DNA from: Desulfobacteraceae bacterium CG2_30_51_40 | Lineage (GTDB): Bacteria > Desulfobacterota > DSM-4660 > Desulfatiglandales > Desulfatiglandaceae | DNA length: 48,527 bases | NCBI GenBank assembly: GCA_001874005.1 | Contig: MNYJ01000004.1 | Span: forward strand, 1 to 48,527 | Reading direction: 5' to 3' | Shown here: positions 32,939 through 42,085 of the stretch, piece by piece | How the letters are laid out: each line of letters opens with the position of its first letter | Position numbering within the stretch: the first letter of the stretch is position 1 | Translations under genes and position numbers: made by a program | The notes under the pieces: generated by a model | Told to the model about the DNA's origin: nothing | The model's database searches: none | The model's input: only the letters and a program-made list of their open reading frames with translations

Positions 32939-33874
32939 TTAATTAATGTTGTCTGGAGAGGGAAAAACCCTCTCCAATGAAACACTTTTGATATCCTCAG
33001 CACTGCCTATCCGAACTATGGCTGTCAGGTCGCCCCTATTGAGAAGCCTTAAGAATCCTTCCGCCGGATGCCCCTTTTCGCTTTGCCGTGTCAGCTCTTC
33101 GATGGACGGTTTCCTTCCTACTCTTAGAGATCGGGCCAGGGCGGCGTCAATCTCAATGGCAGGCATGTCGGGAAGCGCATCGGCTATGGGCATTATCCGT
33201 TCTCTAAGCTCATCCCTTACCAATGGCCCCTTGAGATCACTTGAGCGGATGGAACCATAAGCCCTGAAAGGGCCGCACACGGTTCGTCTTAAAGTGATAA
33301 GATGCCCGATGGTTCCCAGGCTTACGGCGAGATCATAGGCAAGCCTTCTTATATATGTACCGGAAGAGCAACTGACTTCCATATCAATGACCGGGCCTTC
33401 GCAGTAAACTATATCAAGTGAGTGAATAGTTACTTTTCGGGGAGACAAATCCGGCATAACTCCCTTCCTTGCAAGGCTGTAAGCCCTCTTACCCTGAATC
33501 CTTACTGCTGAAAAGGCAGGCGGGGTCTGCCATATTTCTCCGACAAAAGAACCCGCAGCCCTCTCGATAACAGATCTCTCCAGTCTGGGGACAGGTAGTG
33601 TTCTAATGACCCTGCCGGTAGGGTCCATTGTATCGGTTTCTGAGCCAAGCAGAATAAGTCCCCTATAATTCTTACTCCATGCTTGAATAAATCTTGTTAG
33701 AGCGGTCGCCCTCCCCATAAGAATAATCAGAAGCCCGCTGGCAAAAGGATCAAGAGTTCCCGCATGGCCTACCTTCCTGGCCCCAAGGATACGTTTCACC
33801 CTCCTAACAACCTCCGATGATAGATCTACCGTATCCTTGTCTATCAGGAGGATACCATCAGTTGTGTCATTCAT
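32939..33874 (-). CDS. truB: tRNA pseudouridine-55 synthase TruB
   Basis: 311 residues. It makes pseudouridine 55 in the T-loop of tRNAs. The catalytic Asp is in HAGTLDPFASGLL, and other family segments are LLIDKD, SETDTMDPTGRV and CSSGTYIRRLAYDLAVSLG. The C-terminal extension is of PUA-like size. It overlaps the DHH phosphoesterase gene by 8 bases and is followed after 21 bases by rpsO. Confidence 0.96.
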   Translation of the reverse strand: MNDTTDGILLIDKDTVDLSSEVVRRVKRILGARKVGHAGTLDPFASGLLIILMGRATALTRFIQAWSKNYRGLILLGSETDTMDPTGRVIRTLPVPRLERSVIERAAGSFVGEIWQTPPAFSAVRIQGKRAYSLARKGVMPDLSPRKVTIHSLDIVYCEGPVIDMEVSCSSGTYIRRLAYDLAVSLGTIGHLITLRRTVCGPFRAYGSIRSSDLKGPLVRDELRERIMPIADALPDMPAIEIDAALARSLRVGRKPSIEELTRQSEKGHPAEGFLRLLNRGDLTAIVRIGSAEDIKSVSLERVFPSPDNIN

Positions 33875-34835
33875 TGAGAAACCTCTCGGCTTCCTTCAAA
33901 AAAAGCCTCAGGTTATCATCAAGGAGTCCTTTTATTTCAAAGCCCGCAGCCCTGGCGTGTCCTCCCCCTCCGAATACACTTGCCAGTTCCGCAACCCTAT
34001 CCGTGGTATTTGACCTCAGGCTGAATTTATACATATTATCGCCAGTCTGTCTCACGAGAACGGCAATCTGCACACCCCTTACACATCTCGGATAATCAAC
34101 GAATCTCTCACTCTCACGAAAATCCGCACCGGCCTTCTGAAACATCTCCTTTGTGAGAACCATCATCCCTATTCTGTCTTTGTAATGAAAGGAGACAGTG
34201 CCTAGGCCCATGCGAAGAAGCTTCAGTTTTGATACATTAGAACCGTCAAGGACCCTCATTGCCACATCCCACGGTTTGACTCCCATCTCAATAAGCTCAA
34301 CGGCAGCCATGAGAGATGAGGTGGTGGTGTTGGTGTACCTAAAAGAACCGGTATCGCTTTGAATTGCAGCAAATATGTTTTCAGCAGTTACATAACCCAG
34401 CGGCAATCTGGCTGCCTTTATGAGCTTGAGCACCATTTCTCCCGTTGATGAACTCAAGGCGTCAACATAATTGAGGTGTCCGAAATGGTCATTTGTAACG
34501 TGATGGTCAATGTTAACGAGCGGGGAAATGCTTCTTCCATCCCGGCCCGCGATACGTTCAATGGCGCTGCAGTCGAGCGCTATGAAAACGTCGTAATCCG
34601 ATCCTTCCTCCTCGCTGAATACTATATTCTCAGAGCCTCTAAGCATCCCCAGAGAGCCTTCAAGCGGGCCATCGGCCAAGCATACGGCCTTTTTGCCTGA
34701 TTCCGAAATAGCCATTCCAAGAGCAAGCATGGAGCCTATGCCGTCTGCGTCAGGGTCCCTGTGGGTAAGTAATAAGAACCGTTCAGAACGATTAATAATA
34801 TCAGCTATCGATTGGAGATTTTTCTCAGGATTCAC
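33867..34835 (-). CDS. DHH-family phosphoesterase, NrnA-like
   Basis: 322 residues. The DHH domain has THRDPDADGIGS, FIALDC and the DHH triad in VNIDHHVTNDHFG, with the DHHA1 domain at the end carrying GGGGHARAAGFEI. NrnA proteins degrade short oligoribonucleotides and dephosphorylate pAp. The GTG at 34835 is preferred because it lies in the rbfA stop region and gives MNPEKNLQSIADII; the longer frame adds 16 basic residues antiparallel to normal length. It overlaps rbfA by 11 bases. Confidence 0.9.
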   Translation of the reverse strand: MNPEKNLQSIADIINRSERFLLLTHRDPDADGIGSMLALGMAISESGKKAVCLADGPLEGSLGMLRGSENIVFSEEEGSDYDVFIALDCSAIERIAGRDGRSISPLVNIDHHVTNDHFGHLNYVDALSSSTGEMVLKLIKAARLPLGYVTAENIFAAIQSDTGSFRYTNTTTSSLMAAVELIEMGVKPWDVAMRVLDGSNVSKLKLLRMGLGTVSFHYKDRIGMMVLTKEMFQKAGADFRESERFVDYPRCVRGVQIAVLVRQTGDNMYKFSLRSNTTDRVAELASVFGGGGHARAAGFEIKGLLDDNLRLFLKEAERFLNE

Positions 34836-35175
34836 TGTAGTGTATCTTTTCGAATATCTTTTCCATCTGCGCCGCCTTTTCAAGGGTGGAGTCGTGCCTG
34901 AAGCTTATTGCCGGTACATATTTAAGTTTCATCCTGGCCCCTATCTCCCGCCTTATAAACCCTGTTGCCCTTTCAAGCCCTTGCCCGGCCCGTTCGTAGT
35001 CATACCCGGGCAGCACGCTGAAGAATATCCTCGCATCCCTGAGGTCATTGCTCAAATCTATACCGGTAAGCGTCACTCCCTGAACCCTTGGATCCTTTAC
35101 CCCATCACAGAGCAACTGGTTGATCTCTTTTAATATCTCGTTTCCGACCCTGATCGCCCGCCTTTTATGTTCCAT
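34825..35175 (-). CDS. rbfA: Ribosome-binding factor A
   Basis: 116 residues. A KH-like ribosome maturation factor for the 30S subunit. Typical parts are RAIRVGNEILKEINQLL, DPRVQGVTLTGIDLSNDLRDARIFFSVL and LKYVPAISFRHDSTLEKA. It lies between the DUF503 gene and the DHH gene on the minus strand. Confidence 0.95.
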   Translation of the reverse strand: MEHKRRAIRVGNEILKEINQLLCDGVKDPRVQGVTLTGIDLSNDLRDARIFFSVLPGYDYERAGQGLERATGFIRREIGARMKLKYVPAISFRHDSTLEKAAQMEKIFEKIHYSES

Positions 35176-35209
35176 GATGCCTTCCCTGCCCGTGGCGCGG
35201 CCCGTTTCA

Positions 35210-35497
35210 CTAAACGTTTATGAATTCCATTTTGGTGTCAATAATCTCAGCAAGATATAATGAGTCAATAAAATTAAGGATATTGCTGAGTGATGAGTCA
35301 ACGTGCCGTTTGTCATTGCCGACAGTGGTCAACCCCAGCTCAATAAGCTGCCATTTGTCGTTTTCTCCTACCTCTGCGATGGCCGTGTTAAATCTTGACC
35401 GAACTTTACCCACCAGGCTCTTTACGACCTTCCTTTTCTCCTTAAGTGAGTGGCCTTCTCCCAGATGCATTTGAATCTTGAGTATCCCTATTACCAT
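35210..35497 (-). CDS. DUF503 family protein (YlxP-like)
   Basis: 95 residues. The family opening is IGILKIQMHLGEGHSLKEKRKVVKSL, followed by VGENDKWQLIELGLTTVGND. Relatives (YlxP in Firmicutes) sit in the same place between infB and rbfA and have a ferredoxin-like fold; a role in ribosome assembly has been proposed from context. It starts 3 bases after infB ends. Confidence 0.93.
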   Translation of the reverse strand: MVIGILKIQMHLGEGHSLKEKRKVVKSLVGKVRSRFNTAIAEVGENDKWQLIELGLTTVGNDKRHVDSSLSNILNFIDSLYLAEIIDTKMEFINV

Positions 35498-35500
35498 GAC

Positions 35501-38314
35501 TTATAAGTCTTTGATCACCCGCTCGAGCTGATATGCCTCTATTACGTCTCCGGCCTTAATATCCTGGAAATTCTCTATCCCAACACCGCACTCATAACCT
35601 GCCGCTACCTCCTTGGCGTCCTCTTTGAAACGCTTTAGGGATGTAAGCTTTCCGTCAAATACAACGACTTGATCCCTGAGAAGCCTGACCTTGTTACTTC
35701 TCTCCAGATGTCCGTCAGTGACATAGCATCCAGCGATAGAACCGATCTTGGGTATCTTGAATACTTCTCTTACGTCGGCATGTCCTATTACCTTTTCCTT
35801 ATAGGTAGGATCGAGCATACCCGCCATAGCGAGACGAATATCCTTGGTGGCATTGTAGATGACGTCATAGTAGCGTATGTCGACTCCCTCTTTTTCGGCA
35901 AGTTCCGCCACCCTTGGATTTGCTCTGACATTGAAACCCAATATGATGGCCCCTGATGCCGAAGCAAGCATAATATCCGACTCGGCTATGCCACCTGTTC
36001 CACCGTGTATTATCTTTAACTTGACATCGTCGTTGCTGAGCTTGAGGAGGGAGTCTGCCAGCGCCTCCATCGTCCCCTGCACATCGCTTTTGACCACTAT
36101 GTTGAGTTCCTTTACCTCACCGTCCTTGATCTGCTGAAAGAGATCATCCAGACTGACTAGGCCCCTTCTGGCTGCAGGCTGCTTGATGGCTTTCTGTTTC
36201 CTGTTTTCTATGACCTGCTTGGCTATTCTTTCGTCTTGGACCACTATAAATTCATCTCCGGCCATGGGCACCCCGGATATTCCGTACACCTCGACGGGCA
36301 CCGAAGGGCCGGCAGTGACCATGCGCTTACCTCTATGGTTCAGCATGGCCCTTACCTTGCCGAAATGATCGCCGCAGATAAAGTGATCTCCCTGCTTGAG
36401 TGTGCCTGTCCTGACGAGCACAGAGGCTGCAGGTCCTTTGCTCTTGTCCAGTCTGGCTTCAATCACCGAACCCCTGGCAGCCTTGTTTGGATTCGCCTTG
36501 AGTTCCAGCATTTCAGCTTGAAGCAGTATGAGATTCAGCAAATCATCTACACCCTGACCGGTCTTAGCGGAGATCAGGCCGAAGATGGTATCCCCGCCCC
36601 ATTCTTCAGGTACAAAATTGAGTTCGGCTAATTCCCTCTTTACTCTGTCCGGGTTTGCTTCAGGCTTGTCTATCTTGTTTATGGCTACAACTATAGGGAT
36701 TGACGCTGCGCGCGCATGATTTATTGCCTCTTTTGTCTGCTGCATGACGCCGTCATCAGCGGCCACAACCAGGACTATAAGATCGGTGACCTTTGCTCCC
36801 CTGGCCCTCATTGCGGTAAAAGCCTCATGACCGGGTGTGTCCAGAAAAACAATGTCTCCGCCGTCAGTCTTTACGTAATAGGCGCCTATGTGCTGTGTTA
36901 TGCCTCCGAATTCGCCACCGGCCACGTTGGAATGTCTTATATAATCAAGAAGTGAAGTCTTTCCGTGATCAACATGCCCCATTATGGTCACAACGGGTGG
37001 GCGAGGTCTTAACTCCTCCTCAGGATCGGCAATATCTCCTATCAGGCTTGACTCTTCAACGGTGTCTATTTCCAACTCATAGCCGAAATCATCAGCAAGA
37101 AGGCTGGCCGTCTCGAAATCTATGGGCTGGTTAAGGGCAGCAACAACACCCAGGGAGAGCAACTTTTTGATAAGCTCTGAACCCTTTGCGCCCATTGCCC
37201 TCGCAAGCTCTGCTACGGGTACCGCATCCCCAATTTTGATTTTTCTCTTTGCCGCCTTTGGCTGCGGCAGCTCAGTGTCAGCAAGTCTTTTCTGCATATC
37301 CCTGGGTTTTTTAAGTAATTTCTTTTCCTTCCTTCTAAGTTCTCTGCCCTCATAGAGATCCGCCTTCTCATAGACCTCTTTCTTAATGCGCCTGGCAGCT
37401 CCGCGAGGTGTCGTATCTTTGTCGTCAATCCTTTTTTTCTCTTTCTTCTTAGGTACCTTCGGTTTGGCCTCTCCTTCAACAGAAGAGGGCGCCTCAGGCA
37501 CCTTAACGAACTCTTCAAGCGGCGGTAGAGAGGGTGATTCAATAACGGCATCAGGCGCCTTTTTTGCGGGAGTAATCTTGGCAGGCACTTCAGCAGGCCT
37601 GCTGATAATCTTGGCGGGCTGATCAAACCTCTTTTTCTTAACTTTCTTGGGGGTGGGCCTCGTTTCAGGCGGCTTTTTAGTCTTAGGGGGCTCCACTACC
37701 GGATGGGCCTCTTCCTCTTCGACAGGCCTCTCCTCTGCCTTCCCGTCCGGCTTATCCAAGGGTTCCTCGTGAGCCTCAGCCATATTCTCGAGAGAAGGCT
37801 CCTCTGCCGTTAAGGATGGAGTCTCAGGCATGGCGCCCGTTTTATCGGACACTCCATCCGCAATAACGACCTCCTCAAGCTTTTCTTCTTTAACTTCAGA
37901 CGCCGGCGGCTCTTTAACCTCCACAGGGGTGATAGATGCATTTGCCACAGCAGCTTCGATTACCGGCTGGGGTTCATCTTCTTCAAGGCGCTTAGATTCT
38001 GGCGCTAAAGAGACAGCCTCCGATGCCTCAGCCTTGGCTTCCCCAGATGTCTCCGGCGCACTTACTTGAGGCTCCTGTTCTATCGTTATTTTTTTTCTGC
38101 GACGGATCACATTGGACTTAACTCTTTCCTCTTGAATGACCACTTTTACTGTAGCAGAGCCTTCAACTATTTCTCTAGCCCTTCTCACACTGTCTTCATC
38201 AAGCGTGCTGTTGTGATTTTTTACCGGCAGCCCTGCAGCGATTAGTTTATCCGCCAGGAGCTTGCTGTCCATGTTAAGCTGTTTGGCAAGCTCATAGACT
38301 CTTATCTTTGCCAT
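35501..38314 (-). CDS. infB: Translation initiation factor IF-2
   Basis: 937 residues. It places initiator tRNA on the 30S subunit using GTP. An N-terminal IF2N domain (MAKIRVYELAKQL) is followed by a long Glu/Lys/Pro-rich linker (about 70-330), a second IF2N domain (VPVAELARAMG), then the G domain with GHVDHGKTS (G1), DTPGHEAFT (G3) and NKIDKP (G4), and domains II-IV. The acidic low-complexity linker varies strongly between species. It lies between ylxR and the DUF503 gene. Confidence 0.97.
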   Translation of the reverse strand: MAKIRVYELAKQLNMDSKLLADKLIAAGLPVKNHNSTLDEDSVRRAREIVEGSATVKVVIQEERVKSNVIRRRKKITIEQEPQVSAPETSGEAKAEASEAVSLAPESKRLEEDEPQPVIEAAVANASITPVEVKEPPASEVKEEKLEEVVIADGVSDKTGAMPETPSLTAEEPSLENMAEAHEEPLDKPDGKAEERPVEEEEAHPVVEPPKTKKPPETRPTPKKVKKKRFDQPAKIISRPAEVPAKITPAKKAPDAVIESPSLPPLEEFVKVPEAPSSVEGEAKPKVPKKKEKKRIDDKDTTPRGAARRIKKEVYEKADLYEGRELRRKEKKLLKKPRDMQKRLADTELPQPKAAKRKIKIGDAVPVAELARAMGAKGSELIKKLLSLGVVAALNQPIDFETASLLADDFGYELEIDTVEESSLIGDIADPEEELRPRPPVVTIMGHVDHGKTSLLDYIRHSNVAGGEFGGITQHIGAYYVKTDGGDIVFLDTPGHEAFTAMRARGAKVTDLIVLVVAADDGVMQQTKEAINHARAASIPIVVAINKIDKPEANPDRVKRELAELNFVPEEWGGDTIFGLISAKTGQGVDDLLNLILLQAEMLELKANPNKAARGSVIEARLDKSKGPAASVLVRTGTLKQGDHFICGDHFGKVRAMLNHRGKRMVTAGPSVPVEVYGISGVPMAGDEFIVVQDERIAKQVIENRKQKAIKQPAARRGLVSLDDLFQQIKDGEVKELNIVVKSDVQGTMEALADSLLKLSNDDVKLKIIHGGTGGIAESDIMLASASGAIILGFNVRANPRVAELAEKEGVDIRYYDVIYNATKDIRLAMAGMLDPTYKEKVIGHADVREVFKIPKIGSIAGCYVTDGHLERSNKVRLLRDQVVVFDGKLTSLKRFKEDAKEVAAGYECGVGIENFQDIKAGDVIEAYQLERVIKDL

Positions 38315-38368
38315 GAAATCCCCCGATTAATCCCTTGGTACATTCCTCTTGGTGTTTCGCGTTTCTTT

Positions 38369-38641
38369 TCAGCGTAAAGAAAGCGGCTTCAACTGTTCCA
38401 ACAAACCATTTTCGACCCTGAAAGGCCTTAGAAACGCCTTAGGTCTTCTGCATTCCCGGAGAGCGGCAATACACTCAATTTCAGGGCACACATATCTGCC
38501 TCTTCCAGGCTGCGTCCGCTCCGGATCAGGCCCCAGAAGACCCGTTTCATCAACCACCAGTCTGAGCATATCCTGTTTTTTTTGCCTTTTTCCACAAGAG
38601 ATGCAAGTTCTTATGGGAATATGACCCTTAGGGCTGCTCAT
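38369..38641 (-). CDS. YlxR family RNA-binding protein (DUF448)
   Basis: 90 residues from ATG 38641. The family core is IPIRTCISCGKRQKKQDMLRLV, then GRGRYVCPEIECIAALRECRRPKAFLRPFR, with a Cys-containing nucleic-acid-binding surface. The start overlaps the nusA end by 14 bases. It is the standard small gene between nusA and infB. Confidence 0.92.
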   Translation of the reverse strand: MSSPKGHIPIRTCISCGKRQKKQDMLRLVVDETGLLGPDPERTQPGRGRYVCPEIECIAALRECRRPKAFLRPFRVENGLLEQLKPLSLR

Positions 38642-39953
38642 CGGCCGGTTCCAGCTCATCGTGATTATCCTCAATGGCAGTGCCCTCTACTGAATTATCT
38701 CCGGAGCCTGTCTCAAAGCTGACAGGGGGAGCGGCTTTGGCGGCATCTATAAGTGCTTGCGCCTTCTCTTCATTCATGCCGGCTATTACCATGAGATCCG
38801 ATGCGGAGACGCCGGTGATATCTTCGGGAGACCTGAATCCATAATGATACAGATCCGAAGCAAGTTTTTCGCCTACCCCTTCAATACTCAATAGGGCGCT
38901 ATAACTCTCCTTAAGTGCCTTGGTGTAATTCTTTTCGCTTACCACATCTAGTTTCCACCCGGTAAGTCGGGATGCAAGGCCTACGTTTTGGCCCCTCCTG
39001 CCGATGGCCAGAGATTGCTGATCGTCAGGGACGACCACCTCCATCGAATGGTTGGTTTCGTCAACGATAACTCTTATGATTTCTGCCGGTGCAAGTGCAT
39101 TACATATTAGTTTTGCCGGGTCAGGATCCCATGCTACGATATCAATCTTCTCTCCGCGAAGTTCCTGCACCACCGCCTGAACTCGACTACCTTTTATGCC
39201 TACGCAGGAACCCACCGGATCCACGTCAGTATCTCTCGAGGCAACAGCTATCTTGCTCCTATTTCCCGGCTCCCTTGCCACCTGGATTATCTCAACTATG
39301 CCGTCTGCGATTTCAGGAACTTCGTTTTCAAACAAAGCGGCAAGGAAATTGGGATGAGTTCGGGAAAGTATTATCTGAGGACCTTTGGCGTTTCTCTTGA
39401 CTTCGAGGATGTAGGCCCTCACCCTGTCACCCTGCCTGTAGCTCTCCTTTGAAATCTGCTCCTTCAGAGGCAATTCAGCCTCTGTCCTGCCTAGATTGAC
39501 GATAATGGCACCCCTTTCGAAGCTTTGAACTATGCCGTTAATGATTTCACCCCTTCGATCTTTGAAATCATCATAAACCACATCGCGTTCTGCCTCTTTC
39601 AGTCGCTGCGTTATTACCTGCTTGGCAGATTGAGCCGCTATGCGGCCGAATGCTTCGGTGCTCATCTTGACACCAAGGCTGTCCCCCAATTCACAATCAG
39701 GGTCAATCTTGCGCGCATCACTAAAACCAATCTGCAGAGCAGGATTGCTGACCTCGTCAACGACCTCCTTGAACTCAAAAACCTCTATTTCGCCCATCTC
39801 CACGTCATAACTGACTTCGAGATCATAGTCAGGCCCGAACTTCTTTCTGGCTGCGGCCTTCACAGCCTCCTCCAGCGTGCTCACAAGAACCTGAGGCTCT
39901 ACTCCCTTTTCCCTGCTCACCTGGTCTATAGTTCTCTTCAAATCAGAAATCAT
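38628..39953 (-). CDS. nusA: Transcription termination/antitermination factor NusA
   Basis: 441 residues. The RNA-polymerase-binding N-domain (about 1-130) is followed by S1, KH1 and KH2 (GRRGQNVGLASRLTGWKLDV) and a C-terminal helix-hairpin-helix segment (SIEGVGEKLASDLYHYGF and DLMVIAGMNEEKAQALIDA), then an acidic tail. It acts on pausing and termination and joins in rRNA antitermination. It is translated from the same message as rimP, 26 bases upstream of it. Confidence 0.97.
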   Translation of the reverse strand: MISDLKRTIDQVSREKGVEPQVLVSTLEEAVKAAARKKFGPDYDLEVSYDVEMGEIEVFEFKEVVDEVSNPALQIGFSDARKIDPDCELGDSLGVKMSTEAFGRIAAQSAKQVITQRLKEAERDVVYDDFKDRRGEIINGIVQSFERGAIIVNLGRTEAELPLKEQISKESYRQGDRVRAYILEVKRNAKGPQIILSRTHPNFLAALFENEVPEIADGIVEIIQVAREPGNRSKIAVASRDTDVDPVGSCVGIKGSRVQAVVQELRGEKIDIVAWDPDPAKLICNALAPAEIIRVIVDETNHSMEVVVPDDQQSLAIGRRGQNVGLASRLTGWKLDVVSEKNYTKALKESYSALLSIEGVGEKLASDLYHYGFRSPEDITGVSASDLMVIAGMNEEKAQALIDAAKAAPPVSFETGSGDNSVEGTAIEDNHDELEPADEQP

Positions 39954-39979
39954 TATATTATTCTCCGGCCATAGTTATT

Positions 39980-40459
39980 TCAGAGCTCATCTGCCTCGTA
40001 TATTAAGTTAGCCTTTTGGATAGTATCAAAAGGTATTGATATAATACCTGATTCTGTCTCCATACCCAGCCTCTTGCCGTCCTTAAACCGTAGTATCCCT
40101 TTAAAATTACGGGAGCCGCTGATGGGAATGCCGGTTCTTACTCTTATCTTCTTGCCTATCGAGTTTATGTAATCTTTTTCTCTAGTCAGTGGTCTGTCGA
40201 GTCCAGGGGAGGATACCTCGAGGACGTACCCGTGGCTAAGAGCACCGTCAACATCTAGTGCATCCCCTATTTCCCTGCCGGCTACGGCGCAATCATCCAG
40301 AGTAACTCCTCCATCCTTGTCTATAAATATCCTCAGGGTCCACCTGCCCTGGATGGATAGGTACTCAATCAGAACAAGCTCCAGGCCGAGGTCATCAAGT
40401 ATCGGCCTAATAAGTGCGCCCACCCTGGCTGCCATATCGTTTCTGCTGATGTTAGCCAA
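39980..40459 (-). CDS. rimP: Ribosome maturation factor RimP
   Basis: 159 residues. The N-terminal domain has LGLELVLIEYLSIQGRWTLRIFIDKDGGVTLDDC and EIGDALDVDGALSHGYVLEVSSPGLDRPL, followed by an Sm-like C-terminal domain. It helps assemble the 30S head. A TTG start with TAGGAG about 10 bases upstream is used; an ATG eight codons later is the alternative. It is the first gene of the nusA-infB operon. Confidence 0.94.
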   Translation of the reverse strand: MANISRNDMAARVGALIRPILDDLGLELVLIEYLSIQGRWTLRIFIDKDGGVTLDDCAVAGREIGDALDVDGALSHGYVLEVSSPGLDRPLTREKDYINSIGKKIRVRTGIPISGSRNFKGILRFKDGKRLGMETESGIISIPFDTIQKANLIYEADEL

Positions 40460-40564
40460 GAAGAAAACTCCTATCCAAGATTAGGGCCTTCCTATTTTTC
40501 GCCGGCGGCTTCACATCAGGAACCAGCATTAAAACCGTCATATTAACACCATAGATGTTATAAC

Positions 40565-40590
40565 AAAAAAAGCGGGCCTTTCGGCCCGCT
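40565..40590 (-). terminator. Rho-independent terminator after the tRNA/possible RNA
   Basis: On the minus strand GCGGGCC-GAAA-GGCCCGC is followed by seven T. It ends the transcript that starts at the tRNA-Gly promoter, before rimP. Confidence 0.92.
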
Positions 40591-40593
40591 TCC

Positions 40594-40735
40594 TCTTGCA
40601 GACAAAAATATTAAGCGCTTGGTTTCGCCTACATATCGGTAAGGGTACTTACCCAATCCATGTCCGCACTCGGAAGTAGACCGGCCCTGCCTTCGGCCGG
40701 GCGCAAGCAACCTCACAAGGGGTCGAGGCCACATT
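40594..40735 (-). ncRNA. Possible structured RNA between tRNA-Gly and terminator
   Basis: This stretch has no open frame but folds well by eye. Bases 40700-40708 can pair with 40617-40621 and 40626-40629 (a 9-pair stem with a bulge), enclosing a CCGGCC/GGCCGG hairpin and a GGTAAG-N4-CTTACC hairpin (40638-40653). It would be made with the tRNA and end at the strong terminator. It could be an independent small RNA (a 6S-like RNA was considered but its features were not confirmed) or only a long tRNA trailer. Confidence 0.4.
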
Positions 40736-40748
40736 TTCATCCTTGAAA

Positions 40749-40824
40749 TGGAGCGGGCAACGGGGTTCGAACCCGCGACACCAAGCTTGGGAAGCTTGTA
40801 CTCTACCAACTGAGCTATGCCCGC
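40749..40824 (-). tRNA. tRNA-Gly (anticodon CCC)
   Basis: Acceptor arms GCGGGCA and TGCCCGC pair, the T-loop has GGTTCGAACCC, the D-arm is GCTCAGTTGGTAGAG, and the anticodon stem CAAGC/GCTTG holds loop TTCCCAA, giving anticodon CCC. The 3' CCA is encoded. CCC reads GGG codons. Confidence 0.95.
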
Positions 40825-40879
40825 TCAAAGAAGAACGAAGTTCTGACGGGTCGGGCCTCCTGTTAATCCCGTGTAGTGT

Positions 40880-40908
40880 TTCATACAGTATCCTCTTGAA
40901 GCAGTCAA
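40880..40908 (-). promoter_or_regulatory. Sigma-70-type promoter of tRNA-Gly
   Basis: On the minus strand TTGACT (40908-40903) and TATGAA (40885-40880) are spaced by 17 bases. The start would fall about 50 bases before the tRNA. Confidence 0.65.
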
Positions 40909-41221
40909 GTATTTTTGTTAAATGGAATGATTTCATGCGAAAGACCTTGACAATATGTGCGCGTATCAATTAACTTTTGAATAAGATAACCCTTTAACAG
41001 CGCGTTAAAAGAACCAATGGTTACAGGGTGAAGAAAAATGCCCGGATGCATGGCCTGCTTTCATGTGACCAGCCAGGAATGCGGGGGAGCCAGTTCGAAT
41101 GCATGGAGGAATCTGTAATTACGCCGAAGTGATGCGTGATGGGCAACCAAGCGGATGTTTAACAAAGCCGAATAACTCATCTTTGTAAAGAAGGGCAACC
41201 AAAAGGAGAAAAATTCTGGAA
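40909..41221. other. Intergenic stretch before corC with an inverted repeat
   Basis: No gene is seen. It contains TTTAAC-AGCGC-GTTAAA at 40993-41009, a perfect inverted repeat suited to a dimeric repressor, and GC-rich bases (about 41040-41150) that might fold as a leader for corC. I compared these bases with cobalamin and other riboswitch patterns and found no convincing match. Confidence 0.4.
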
Positions 41222-42058
41222 TTGGAAGAAGACTCAGAAGCAGGATTCCTGAGCCCTATCAAGTCGTTTTTTAATAAGGTCATCCGAAGGAATCAACCTG
41301 TTGACATAACAAATGAACTTCACGAACTGATGCATGAAGGCATGGCCAAGGGGCTCATAACAAATGAGGAGTCCGAAATGGTTGATGCCGTGCTCGACCT
41401 CAGGGAAACCCAAGCTCATTCCGTGATGATACCGCGGACTGAAATACGATTTGCCTCAGCGATGGCCACACTAGGGGAAGTAATTAATTTGATTAACGAG
41501 TGTGGCCATACGAGAATACCAATCTACGGACAGGGAATAGACGATATAGTCGGTATTCTCCATGCGAAGGATCTGCTTAAGTTGTGGGGAAGTGGCCGCG
41601 ATACTCATCTGCCCGTTTCAATATTAAGAGAACCTCATTTTGTTCCTGAAAACCAAGATATCAATGCAGTGTTTGAAGAACTCAAGGTGGCCAAGACGCA
41701 CTTGGCAATAGTAATGGACGAATATGGAGGGACTGCCGGAATTATCACTGTTGAGGATATACTTGAGGAGATAGTTGGAGAGATAATGGACGAGCATGAT
41801 CAGGAGGAATCCATGATCGTGAAGAATGATGACGGCAGTCTCCTTGTTGATGCCCGAGTTGAGGCTGAAAAACTGGCTGAATATCTTAAGACAGAGTTCC
41901 CGCATGGTGATTATGATTCCGTGGGAGGACTGATTATACATGTCTTGGGAAGAATACCTCAGCCTTCAGAGGAGATAGCAATAGGGGAATTTATTTTCAA
42001 AGTACAAAAGGCGGATAATCGCAGGATACACAAGACTCTCGTATCCAAGAAGCCCTGA
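41222..42058 (+). CDS. corC: HlyC/CorC family protein with CBS pair
   Basis: 278 residues. Two CBS domains (MIPRTEIRFASAMATLGEVINLINE and HFVPENQDINAVFEELK...EYGGTAGIITVEDILEEIVGEI) are followed by a CorC/HlyC transporter-associated domain (DGSLLVDARVEAEKLAEYL). There is no DUF21 membrane part, as in CorC (YbeX). It is linked to magnesium/cobalt resistance in enterobacteria, and a role in ribosome maturation has also been reported for YbeX. The start is TTG with AAGGAG 13 bases upstream, a little far. It is followed by lnt, the common ybeX-lnt pairing. Confidence 0.9.
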   Translation: MEEDSEAGFLSPIKSFFNKVIRRNQPVDITNELHELMHEGMAKGLITNEESEMVDAVLDLRETQAHSVMIPRTEIRFASAMATLGEVINLINECGHTRIPIYGQGIDDIVGILHAKDLLKLWGSGRDTHLPVSILREPHFVPENQDINAVFEELKVAKTHLAIVMDEYGGTAGIITVEDILEEIVGEIMDEHDQEESMIVKNDDGSLLVDARVEAEKLAEYLKTEFPHGDYDSVGGLIIHVLGRIPQPSEEIAIGEFIFKVQKADNRRIHKTLVSKKP

Positions 42059-42085
42059 AGACGCCTCCACACGGAAAAAAACCAA

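Noticed and set aside
40981-41160. Cobalamin riboswitch before corC
   Set aside because: A GCCAGGA-like stretch is present, but the B12 box and conserved core are not.
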